Notes under the pieces: model-generated
What the model saw: only the letters and a program-made list of their open reading frames with translations
The model's database searches: none
Told to the model about the DNA's origin: nothing
Source of the DNA: Eucommia ulmoides
Taxonomy: Eukaryota > Streptophyta > Magnoliopsida > Garryales > Eucommiaceae
Reading direction: 5' to 3'
DNA: 64,000 nt
Assembly (NCBI GenBank): GCA_016647705.1
Contig: CM028328.1
Span: 8,655,614-8,719,613 of the forward strand
Program-made: the position numbers and the translations under genes
Shown here: positions 11,430-21,239 of the stretch, piece after piece
Layout of the letters: every line of letters starts with the position of its first letter
How positions within the stretch are numbered: position 1 is the stretch's first letter

Positions 11430-12783
11430 TAGGATTTCAAGTACAAAAACTTGATGGCGTCATAAAAAATGGCATAGCGACTTGGGACAGAAGGCCCAAT
11501 CTCATTAATAAGTTGGCGTATTTGTTGCTTTGTTATACCCCACCCACTGAAAATCCTCTGGCTGGAAGTAGGGGTTGGAGAGGTTTGATGACCGGCGAAA
11601 GGAGGATCGATAACAAGAATGTCTTCTTATCTCAAAACAAATTCTAGTTCCTTATGTGCTTGCGAGCTGGGGGCTATTGGGGGCGGGACTGCAATCAAAA
11701 TTATTCTCTGTCTACATACGCTCAGAGGCTGAGAATCATTATCAGACACAGCAGCTTCTAGTTCAACATGAAGGACTAGTTGATGGACTTTTGGGATAGC
11801 ATGAGTCTTAGAAGAATGATGGATCGCTGGACTAGCGGCAGTATTGGATGCAGGTTGGGTTGACGACTGTCCAGTCTTCTTGGCGAGATTCTTCGCTGTC
11901 CTTTTTCTCTTCTTTATGCCTATTTGAAGCTTGGCCAATTCATTGAAGCGGGATAGATCCATTCCAGGCTTATTAAATGGACGATAAGTTAATTCTTTGT
12001 AAGAACACACTGCTGAGACTAGCAATTTTCCTAATTTTTCTTCGATTCTGGATGTGAGGTCGAGACTCTGACAAGCACTATCACCTGCATTTGAAATCCC
12101 AAAAAGAATATTAATATCAATTAAACAGTATTTAAAACAAGAAACGCATTGTTAAGTGAATGATAGAAGATTACTTGGGGTATTGAAGTGCCTCGGCACA
12201 ATTGAGGGCAACCCACATCTTCAGGGAAGAATTCCCTGTTACCAGAGAAGAAGTGGTACCATGGTTGCCAGTCTCTTGCTTTTTGGGGAATCTAAAAGTA
12301 ATACCGTTTGATATTGGTGTGGAATTTAAGGTGTCTAATACTCCTAATCGTATCAAAGGTGAGGGGTGCCTCATTCGTTCTAGCAAGGGTTATGGCTCCT
12401 ATAATTTGGTGAAAACTATTTGGGGTTAAGGGTTGGAGTGATCTCCAATTGACGAAAAAGATTTTGAAGGAATGGGAAAAAAAAGGAAAAAAAAAAAGAG
12501 TAAGTCCGTACTCAAACATCCATAAATAAAAGCATATTTCGTTCTCTTTAGAGTCATAAGGGCGTTCATCCTCAGACGTAATCCTAATCGACACTGACAA
12601 AGGGATGCTATATTATTCCCTAAATGGTGAAAGCTATTCCTGTGAAAACTTACTTACACCATGATCCCCCTTATTTTCTGAAGGATTAGAAGACCGAACA
12701 GTCTGAGTGGCCGTCGTCTATTCCATCATAGGATTCGACGATGAACCAACTTCAGCAGGACTATTCGATTGACTCAATGACAT
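11430..12783 (-). pseudogene. Antisense extra ORF of element G, spliced (decayed)
   Basis: Reading the minus strand, a first part starts at 12783 with MSLSQSNSPAEVGSSSN and ends at a GTAAGTAAG donor near 12650. A middle part at about 12600-12174 holds WYHFFSGNREFF, followed by a GTAATC donor near 12173. A TGCAG acceptor near 12087 opens a last part to about 11430 with FNELAKLQIGIKKRKRTAKN and a Ser/Thr/Pro-rich stretch. Plant transposable elements often carry a protein of this general build, with aromatic W..FF motifs and then a basic helix. The family is recognised by layout only, and no enzymatic function can be assigned. It is decayed. A captured host gene is less likely because it sits against a Tat-type LTR. 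Confidence 0.5.
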
Positions 12784-12959
12784 TTTGCGATAAAGCAAAT
12801 AGAAATCAAAATACAAAAGAAATATGAAGAATAGAAACGCTACCAAAGGATTACGGGAAGAAAAGAACTTACGTAAAATAGAAGTGATCTTTCGCTTCTC
12901 TTTTCTTGAATCGACAGGAAAGTCAAGATCGCAAATGATATAAGAAAACTCTCGCTCAT

Positions 12960-13530
12960 AACTAACATAGGCATTGAGCCTTAAACGGGTCGGATTGGGT
13001 ATGAAATCTAATCCGAAATAAACAGACCCAATGGGTTATATGGGCCAAAGCATAATGGGCCCATTAAGGTGTTAACTTTGGCGATCTTCGGAGCAAGGCT
13101 CACGACCCTATAATGAGGCCCATATTTGGGTATACTCGAACCCACCGTGTCCGAAGGCCAAGAAACTAATAGGTCAGCTCAACATGAACGACTCTCCTAC
13201 ATTTGAGAAGATGAGCCAAATTGACTATAACGGCCCATAATTAATGGGGACCGTTATAGAGATCTCCCCTGAGATCATGGGGATATTGATTATCTTCCAA
13301 GTCGTTAGGAGCGTATCAAAGGATTGACGACATCTCCAAAGTAACGGCAACATATCTATGAGCCTATAAAAATAGTAGATATCATTGGTAATTGACATAA
13401 TTCAATTTACATACTTCTTTCTCCATATACCAGATTATATTATTCTCATGCCGGATATTTTTTGGCTGACACTACACTAATGTCTCTTATTAGAATTCAC
13501 GGTTTTGCAGGTAGCAGGAGGAAGGTGAAG
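12960..13530 (+). repeat. LTR of element G, Tat type, boundaries approximate
   Basis: The region shows the features of a Tat-lineage LTR in plus orientation: repeated GGCCCA words, a TATA box (TATAAAAATA, 13365-13374), a CTTTCTCC leader, and a GCTGACACTACAC...TTGCAGGTA end. The ends could not be fixed because no second copy is visible. Confidence 0.45.
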
Positions 13531-14573
13531 AGATTTTTGGCACGTGTGGAACAGTGGCAGGTGTTGGTAATTTTTGGTAACATCAATGTTTTCAATGATC
13601 TGGCTAGATATTCTTATCTTAGGGATGCCCGAATCCATACCCAGGTCACGGGTCTCCTTTGTGACCATTTCTTTTTCGTCCATGAAATCTTCATTGTTGT
13701 TGAAGAAGACTTCTTCGATTCTCGGTCTCTGCTTGCTTTCTCCTCCGATTTCTCAGCATCAAGCTCAGGAGAGAGCTCCACCTCCATTGATTCAGAGAAA
13801 TTATGGTTTCCATCATGTTTGATCTTCTTGGTGCTCCGGATTAAATTGTCCTCTTTTTTGGTGGTGTGGTCCTTGGAGGGAGGTTCTCTCTATAGGATAG
13901 CAGTCATCTTTTCCTCCTCTGGGGAAAAATTAAATTTCATGGTAATTTTGTGTCTCATGTATAAGGTTTATAAATAAAATAGTTAAATCAAATGATCAAA
14001 AAAATTTAAATATATATATTATCAAAGTTGGGGAGCCGATCGCCCAACTCCACAATGTTGGAAACTGATGTATACACATTCATATGGAATATTTAATAGT
14101 AATCGATTTTTTATTTTATTTTATTTTTATTATTAAGCAATATCACTTTTTCTAATTTATTTAACTATTAACGCATTGCCCGTGTCATGAGGAGTAAAAA
14201 AAAAAAAATAACTTTAAAAAAAATAAATTAATACATAGACAATAGAACAAGATGATCATTAAATTAAAAAATAACAAAATTCAGGTTAGATTTTTGCCAA
14301 TATAGATGGCATAGACGTCATATTTATTAGTTAAAACTTGAAAAAAAATTCTCAAAATTCCTTTCTCCAAATATAGTACATCTACAAAAAAATAAACAAA
14401 ACAATCAAGTATAAATGCAAAAATTGATTTTTATTTTTTTTTACTAGAATTATTTTTTGTTCAGTTTTTTTTTTTTCTTAATTTTTGTTTTCACTTTTCT
14501 AAGAAGAAAAAGATAGATGACGAAACAAAAACCTCCCTACTTTTTAATACATTAAATAAGTGGTCATATAGAG
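13531..14573. other. Intergenic, no gene recognised
   Basis: The first 450 bases can be read in plus and minus frames, but the translations show no recognisable domain. The minus strand is Glu/Ser/Lys-rich near 13830-13680. From 13980 the DNA is very AT-rich with homopolymers. A short hairpin, GTTGGG...CCCAAC, lies at 14028-14049. Confidence 0.4.
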
Positions 14574-14739
14574 AGGAGCCGCTACAGAGAGAAAACCCTA
14601 GCGCCGTTAGTACCCTAGCCGCCACCGTTTGTCTGGGCGGCCTCACACTCGCCGTTCCGCGGTGACGTCTTCATTACGGTCGCTATTCACCGACGACGTC
14701 TTCGTTATTTCGCTCCTTCTCCAGCGACTCTGATTTTTG

Positions 14740-15065
14740 GCGATTTCTTTTCGAAATTTCATCGGCGAAGTTTGGCGGCGTTATTACTGATCGGTTTTTC
14801 TGCTTTTCTTCGGCGACGATTTCTCTTTTTCACCGGCGAAATTTGGCAGTCAAATACCGGCGATTGGGGAATCTCTGTTTTGCATCGGTGACGATTTCTC
14901 TGTTTGGCGACGATTTGGCGATTCTCTATTTGACGATTCTCTGTTTGGCAGTCTGATACCGGTGTCTTCTCTGTTTGACAATTTCTCTGCTTTACATCGG
15001 CGACGATTTCTCTGTTTATCGATAATTTGGTGTTTCTCTGTTTTTCATCTGATTCTCTATTTTGC
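14740..15065 (+). repeat. Degenerate repeats in the LINE H 5' UTR
   Basis: The word GGCGACGATTTCTCTGTTT and variants recur at least five times (for example near 14811, 14886, 14905 and 14999). The copies are spaced irregularly by about 20-110 bases and mixed with TTTGGCAGTC and GATACCGG words. Repeated monomers in the 5' UTR are common in L1 elements and may serve as an internal promoter. That role is inference. Confidence 0.65.
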
Positions 15066-15157
15066 AATCAAGTTCTTGCTGCTTGATAGGATTTGTGGTG
15101 AAGTTCAGTTTCCATAGCCATGCCGGCAAAGGATTGACGATTTTGACAATTTCGGCA

Positions 15158-16632
15158 ATGGCGGCTCCTCCCTTAGATCAGGCTACATCTGATCCTGATT
15201 CATCCTCTAAGAATAAGGGTTTTATTTGATCTCATGTTGCTATGCTTTCAGCCTCTGTCTCTCTTCCGTCTATTGATATTGAAGCGCGATCCTATACCAA
15301 AGATGGGATTCCTGCAATTTTCTTTTTCTCATCCACACGGACTCAAGCAGAAGCTCTATTTAATCGAGCGGTGATAAGAAAGTTCAACGTTGGTCGGCCA
15401 TCTGTGGAAGACATACAATTATATATTCGTGCTCGATGGAATTTGGAGGGTTAATATACAATGGGACTCATAGATTCTCGAACGTGATCCGTTTTATGGA
15501 AGAAAAGGATTTATAGAGGGTTTTATCCCGAGAAGTTAACGTTATAAAGGGCTATTACTATAAAATTTGCTTGGAACAAAGCTTTCAATATGAAGGAAGA
15601 TGCTTCCATCCTTCTTGTTCGAATTCAATTCCCTAAACTTCTGGTTTATTATTTTGTGCCAGGTATTCTAAGATCGATTGTCTCGACAGTTGGTCGAGTT
15701 ATTGCTATTGATTCAACAACGCCGACTCTAACAAGACTGAACGCAACTAGGGTTTGTGTGGAAGTTGATCTCTCAAAACCATTACATTTTAGGGTGTGGA
15801 TAGGAGGTAATCAAGATGGTTTCATGCAGGAGGTGATATATGAACTTCCTTCCTTTCTTTTTGCGCATACTACAATATTCAAGGTCACTCGATAGAAAGT
15901 TGTCGTAGGAAAAACCCATCTCTTCGTAAGGAGAATCTGCAGACATAAGAGAATATTATTGCTAAGGATAAGCAAGCTGAGGGATCACGTTCTACAAGAA
16001 AATTTCGTAACAAAGCAGCTCGCACTTGTCAAGCTTCAATTAAACCCATCTTCATCTACAGATCCTTCTGCATTTATAGATCCTACAGTTCGAACTATCC
16101 CGCTAGCTGTTATTTGGGAAAGTGGTCCTTCAAACTCTCAGAGTGGTCAGCCCAACTCTTCCAATGTTCCTATAGTTGTTCAGACAGTTGCAAACTTGGA
16201 GGAAGGGGAAATTGAAAAAGACACTTCGGTTGTTCAACACAACATTCATAATGTCAATTTTGACTAGTTTAAGGCTTTAAAGGTAGTTGCGAATAATACT
16301 CCTGTCCAATTGAAGAAATCAGCCTGAGGGAGAAGGATGTAGATTCTCATGAAGTTCCCGCTATCCAAGTTCCTTTTGCAAAAGACAGTTCGGAAAAGAA
16401 TCAGAATGCTCTTGTGGCCGTGGATTCTCAATTTGCTCAAGATAATTTAATGACTCGTGAAGATACAAGTGCTGGCTATTCTACTGACACAGCTACCTCT
16501 ACGCTCGATTTGGAAGGCTTCCAAATGGTGAGGAGGAAAAAGGGCAAGGATAAAACTCTTGAGGTGAGTGGTGTAATTTCCAAGACCTCAGGAATGGTCA
16601 TACGTAAACAAGTCAGATTTAATAATGTCTAA
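15158..16632 (+). pseudogene. LINE H ORF1, DUF4283-type RNA-binding protein (decayed)
   Basis: The start codon at 15158 (MAAPPLDQATSDPDSS) was chosen as the first ATG in the frame that leads into the domain. A DUF4283-like domain follows, with GIPAIFFF, RKFNVGRPSVEDIQLYI and, in another frame, RVCVEVDLSKPLHFRVWIGG near 15750-15810. This domain typifies ORF1 of plant L1 elements, which binds LINE RNA. The zinc knuckle expected next is hard to see. The C-terminal half is acidic and ends FQMVRRKKGKDK...RKQVRFNNV. A TGA at about 15227 and frameshifts between 15454 and 15600 and near 15900-15960 break it. The stop overlaps the ORF2 start. Confidence 0.8.
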
Positions 16633-18849
16633 TAACTTTCTATTCTGGAATTGTCGAGGTATAGGTAATCCTAGTACCCTTGCTCATCTAAAAAGAATAG
16701 TAAATTATTAAAAAAATCTATTTTGCGGGAGTCATTGATCCCTGGATTGACGATTCTAACACTGGGAGAGTTAATAAATCTATACAGCTTCATAATGCTA
16801 TTTCCAACCAATCTGAACGCGAAATTTTTTGGATTATATGGAAAAATAATTTGGAGGTGCGTATAATTTGTTTGCATCATCAGTTTATAGCGTGTTCAAT
16901 TTCTTGGTTAAATATGGATTTCTTAATTATCGTTGTATATGCTAGTTGCTCTCAGATTGAGAGACGGATTCTTTGGTCCGATCTTCTTCTCGTTACTTCT
17001 TCAGTCTCGATTCTTGTTATTTTGGGGAGGAGGGGGGGTGATTTTAATGTTGTCAGAAACGATACGGAGAAGATTGGTAAGCTTTGTCTATCTTGGGTAG
17101 CCATACAAGAATTTAACTCGTGTATTAATCAATCCGATCTTGTTGACCCCCCCCCCCCCTTTTATGGGATTGAGTTTCACCTTCTGCAACAACCGACAAG
17201 AGCTTTCTCGATGGTATTCTCGCTTGGATAGAATATTGGTGTCTCCTTTGATATGTAATTCCTTTGATGGGCGGTGGAACACTTGGAATGGGTAAACTCT
17301 GATAATTGTCCTTTGGTCCTCCATTCTTCGTCATTTGTTTATAATGGCCCTCGCCTCTTTCGGTTCTAAAGAATGTGGACCCTTCAGGAGGGGTTTTTCG
17401 ATGTTGTTAAATCTGCGTGGAAATCTTCTCACCCTAGTACCTTAGTTCGTTGTAGCTTGAACATCAAAGCCATGAGGTTAGCTTTGAAAAATTGGAATTC
17501 TCAAGTCTTCGGGAATATTTTTGTTGATCTAAATACTTGGAAGGATAAGGTTGAGGCCTTTGATAATATGCTCCAGTCCAATTAAGATTTTTCTGTGGTT
17601 GATTCATTAACTCAATCTACAGCCGCTTATAATGATTGTATTTTGAAGGAAGAGATTTTTTGGAAGCAAAAATCTCGAGAACATTGGCTTGCGGAGGGTA
17701 ATAGTAATTCCAAGTTCTTCCATGCTTCTATTAAGATGAAAAATATGCACTTATGTCTCTCTGAAATTTGTTATGAGGACGGATCCTCCTTGGCAGAACC
17801 AGATACTATTCATGCAGTAGCAGTGGAGTATTTCTCCAATCTATATAGCGTTGAACATGTGTCGTTTTCTAATCCACTTTTATGGATATTCCCTTGGCGG
17901 TTACAACAACAGATAATTTGATGTTAATACAACCTTTTGAGTTATTGGAGATCAAGACTGCCCTTTGGTTAATTCCCATTGATGGGGCGTGGGGATTGGA
18001 TTTTTTTTCTTCTGGTTTCTTCCAAGCTGCTTGGGATATTGTCAAGTGGGACATTCTTGAAGTAGCAAATAATTTTATGTTGGGTGAGAAGTTAGCTCAA
18101 TCATTTTCTGGCACTCTCTTGGTGTTTATTCCGAAAAAGACTCAACCAACTTCTCTTAAAGACTTTAGGCCAATCAGCCTATGCAATGTTTGATATAAAA
18201 TTTTCTCGAAGTCTTTGTTGATTCGTTTGCCTAATATTCTTCCCAACTTAATTTCTAATCAACAATACGGCTTTGTAAAAGGTCGTTCTATCTTGGAAGC
18301 AATTGGGTTGACTCAGGAACTAATCAAGGATTTGGGCAAAGATGTGAGAGGTCGTAATGTGATGATCAAGCTCGACATGATAAAGGCATATGACTTATTA
18401 GATTGGTCCTTCTTAGTGGAGGTGCTTAAGAAATATGGCTTCTATTCGGCCTTTATCAAAGTGGTTAGTAACTGTTTCCAATCTCCTTCTTTTTCGGTTG
18501 TTTTTCAAGGGGTATATAAGGGTTGGTTTCAAGCGTCGAGAGGCCTCAGATAAGGGGATCTGATATCCCTTATTCTTTTTATTCTTACTTAGGAAGTTCT
18601 TAGTAGGGGTATCTACAAATCTATAAAGGTTGGTAGAGTTCAACATTTTGCGACGAGAAGAGATTGACCATTAATCTCTCATTTAATGTTTGCTGATGAT
18701 ACTCTCATATTCTATAATGGTGGGTCGAGTAGTATAAGAAATCTTATGAGGGTTTTAGAAGATTACCAAATTGCTTCGGGTCAATTAATTAGTTCGCCCC
18801 AGAGTAATTACTTTTTGCATACTAATTTTCCTATTGTGTGAAAGATTGT
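16625..18849 (+). pseudogene. LINE H ORF2: endonuclease and reverse transcriptase, cut short by element D
   Basis: ORF2 starts at ATG 16625, overlapping the ORF1 stop by eight bases. It opens with MSNNFLFWNCRGIGNP, the standard beginning of the plant L1 apurinic endonuclease. The endonuclease can be followed to about 17340 through several frame changes. A linker with LKNWNSQVFGNIF and WKQKSREHWLAEGNSNSKFF precedes the RT. RT motifs include FIPKKTQPTSLKDFRPISLC (18128-18190), QYGFVKGRSILEAI and the catalytic FADDTLIF near 18690. A stop after the LCNV motif, a stop after RGLR at 18552 and others disable it. Sequence ends at the D insertion. Confidence 0.88.
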
Positions 18850-20917
18850 TGTTGGCTCAGAAGAATACCCAAGAGGGGGGTGAATTGAATAATTAAAAAA
18901 TATTATCAGAATATAATTGAATAAATCAAATAATTAATTTTATACCTAAATTAATTATTATTTTTATACCACAGCGAAATTATAATAAATCTAAGTGCAC
19001 ACCCAAACAACAAAAATAGCTAAAAATATTGCAGCATACAAAAGATTTATACTGGTTCATCAAGTTCCTCTTGGCTAATCCAGTCCCTTGAGTTCCACGG
19101 AAGTTACACCCACTAAAACTAAGATCTCTTTAAAGGTAGGAACCAAACCCTTACATCGATTCTTTTACAGGTTCAGAATCAACATTTATAATTTTCTTTT
19201 CTCAAGTTAAAGAAAAACCTCTACTTTTTACAGGCAAAAGAATAACCTAATTCTTTTTAACACTAAGGCTCAAGAATCAAAATCTCACCAAAACACTCCA
19301 AATATCCTTTTACACGGTAAGGATTGAACCATTACAAAATCACTCAAAAAACACAATTCTTATTCAGGAAGAATCATTACCTCAATCTCTTTACAGGAAG
19401 AGACTGAAACCCAGTTACCCTTGATTAAATATCCCCAATTATATTTAATCCGTCACAACTCACCAATACACAAATTGATAAGTGATAAATCTCACTCGGA
19501 GCTTCTACCACCCTAGATAAATAAAAACTCAATTAATATCCCAACTAGTGATAGAAATATGTGAGATACAGAAACCTGATTTTAACAAGATATAGGTAGC
19601 AAATTAGAGCACGTAATCAGATTCAAGAAATTTTTTGAAAGAATATTTTCTTCAAAAATTAAAAACAATTTCTAAGATCAATTTCTAAAATAAATAATAT
19701 GGAAAGATCTCACCCGAAATCTACAAAATTAATGATTAGAACAGTATAGCTTCAAATCTGGTATCAGTAACAATAGATCGCAACTGATTCACAGAATCAC
19801 TCTTAGAAAAGCTCACAATATCGAAAAATACTAGCTCTTATAAAAGCTCTATCAAAATGATATGAATGATTAACTTTTCTAATAAAATTCGCAGGTCTAT
19901 TTAAAGGGATATGTAATCAGCCCTCTAACGGCTACTTTACAAGTATCCTGACAATAAAAAGCTCTTATAGACTACTTATAACATAAGGACTTTATTTAGG
20001 TTCAATTTTACTTAAAAAACAACTTTCGAATCTTTCAATTAAACCCCCAAAGTTTTTCTTAATCAAAATAAATAAGTATAAAATCTATTTCAATTATCAA
20101 ATTGAGAAATATTAATATTTAATGAACTATATTGAAAAGTTTTAATTAGTATATGGACCATATCTTAAATATAAAGAATATCTTTTAAATCTCTCTCAAA
20201 TTTGAACAAAAAACGACTACTTTTGGATTTAAACTCGGATCAAACTACATCCTGAAACAGCATATTTAGTCAACTACCCAACTTAGCTTACAGCCAAACC
20301 ATCGCCACAACGAACATAGGTCGACCGCCCGGTCGACTCGCAGATTCAGAAAATTTGTTATGCTTCCATCGGTCGACTCGTAGATTCAGAGAGTTCAGTT
20401 ATTTTCACCAGTCAACCTGTCAGTCGACTCTTCGATTCAGGATGTTTCAGCTTCTTCCTCTGGTCGACTCCTCAGTCGACTGTCTCCTTCTAAATTTTTT
20501 CTCTAGTCTCGTTTTTAAATCACTTTCTTTTACAATTTAGCCCATTTATCTATTTTTATCTTTAAATAAGCTCCACTAATATTCTTATATTCCATTTTAG
20601 TCATTCAAAAATATTTCTTTTCAATTCATATAGGAATAAATAATCGTACTTAATGAAAACACACATAAAAGATAAAATTCATTTTGTGTCATGTGTATAT
20701 TTCTAAATGGGATATTAAGAGTTAATATTTACTTGGGTTGTTTTTCCTAATTTCTTCAAACTTTTAATACTTCTTTATCATTTTGATATCTTCATTTAGC
20801 ATCCATTCAATTTGACATCCTCATTACTGAAACTTTAAATCGCTGAAACACTTGATCAAACATTAGTTCCACCAAAATATCACTACTTAATTGCTCATCA
20901 AAATCTTAGGATCAACA
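18850..20917 (-). repeat. 3' LTR of element D, complete
   Basis: This 2068-bp LTR reads TGTTGGCTC to GGATCAACA on the plus strand and so has TG...CA ends in either direction. It aligns with the right LTR (25925-27706). A block at 20300-20490 carries multiple GGTCGACTC and GGTCGACCG words, in which GTCGAC is itself a palindrome. The five bases outside, ATTGT, belong to LINE H. Confidence 0.92.
20300..20490 (-). repeat. GTCGAC repeats in the left LTR of D
   Basis: About eight GTCGAC-like words sit in pairs such as GTCGACCGCCCGGTCGACTC, followed by AGATTCAGAGAGTTCAG. The right LTR has the same block at 27375-27610. The related LTR of element C has diverged GGTCAACCGA words in the same relative place. 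Confidence 0.75.
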
Positions 20918-20936
20918 ATCTCCCCCTTTTTTATGA
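20918..20936 (-). promoter_or_regulatory. Polypurine tract of element D
   Basis: Read on the minus strand, ATAAAAAAGGGGGAGAT lies directly against the 3' LTR start TGTTGATCC. This is the expected place for the plus-strand primer. Confidence 0.8.
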
Positions 20937-21239
20937 TGACAATTAACTTTGATATTTTCTTTAAAATAAAATATAATCACACTCCCCCTGAATCCGAGGA
21001 CGGGTTCTTTAACTCATTTAGGCATCATAGTGAAGATTTATAAAACATAATTTAAAAATACTCAATAAAGCACAATTTTTTAAATTTCTCTCTTTTGATT
21101 AAAATACAGTTTTAGAATACTTTCCCTAAATAAAACAAAAAACATATCACTAATTTCTACCCATTTGTCATCTTTAAAAAACAAATTTAGGTAGAAGAGG
21201 AGAAAACAACACACATGTAACTCACTCTAGGCAAATATC

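Larger units (their letters stand above)
11307..13530 (+). mobile_element. Element G: 3' end of a Tat-lineage Ty3 element
   Basis: A spliced ORF on the minus strand (11430-12783) is followed by an LTR-like sequence in plus orientation (about 12960-13530). Tat-lineage elements such as Grande and RETAND are known to carry an extra ORF in antisense orientation between pol and the 3' LTR, which is this arrangement. No pol was found, since element A abuts on the left. The element is a broken fragment. Confidence 0.55.
14574..18849 (+). mobile_element. LINE H: L1-type non-LTR retrotransposon, 5' part
   Basis: A 5' untranslated region, ORF1 with a DUF4283-type domain, and ORF2 with endonuclease and reverse transcriptase follow one another. 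The element stops abruptly at 18849 where copia element D begins with its LTR end TGTTGGC. The missing 3' part (zinc finger and RNase H) may be the fragment at 31395-32150. It has several stops and frameshifts, so it is not active. The 5' end is placed by where GC-rich leader sequence begins. Confidence 0.85.

Noticed and set aside
13462-13977. Plus-strand ORF of 171 codons after the Tat-type LTR
   Set aside because: The translation shows no known domain, the composition is irregular, and its first part is LTR end sequence. The minus-strand reading is equally open.
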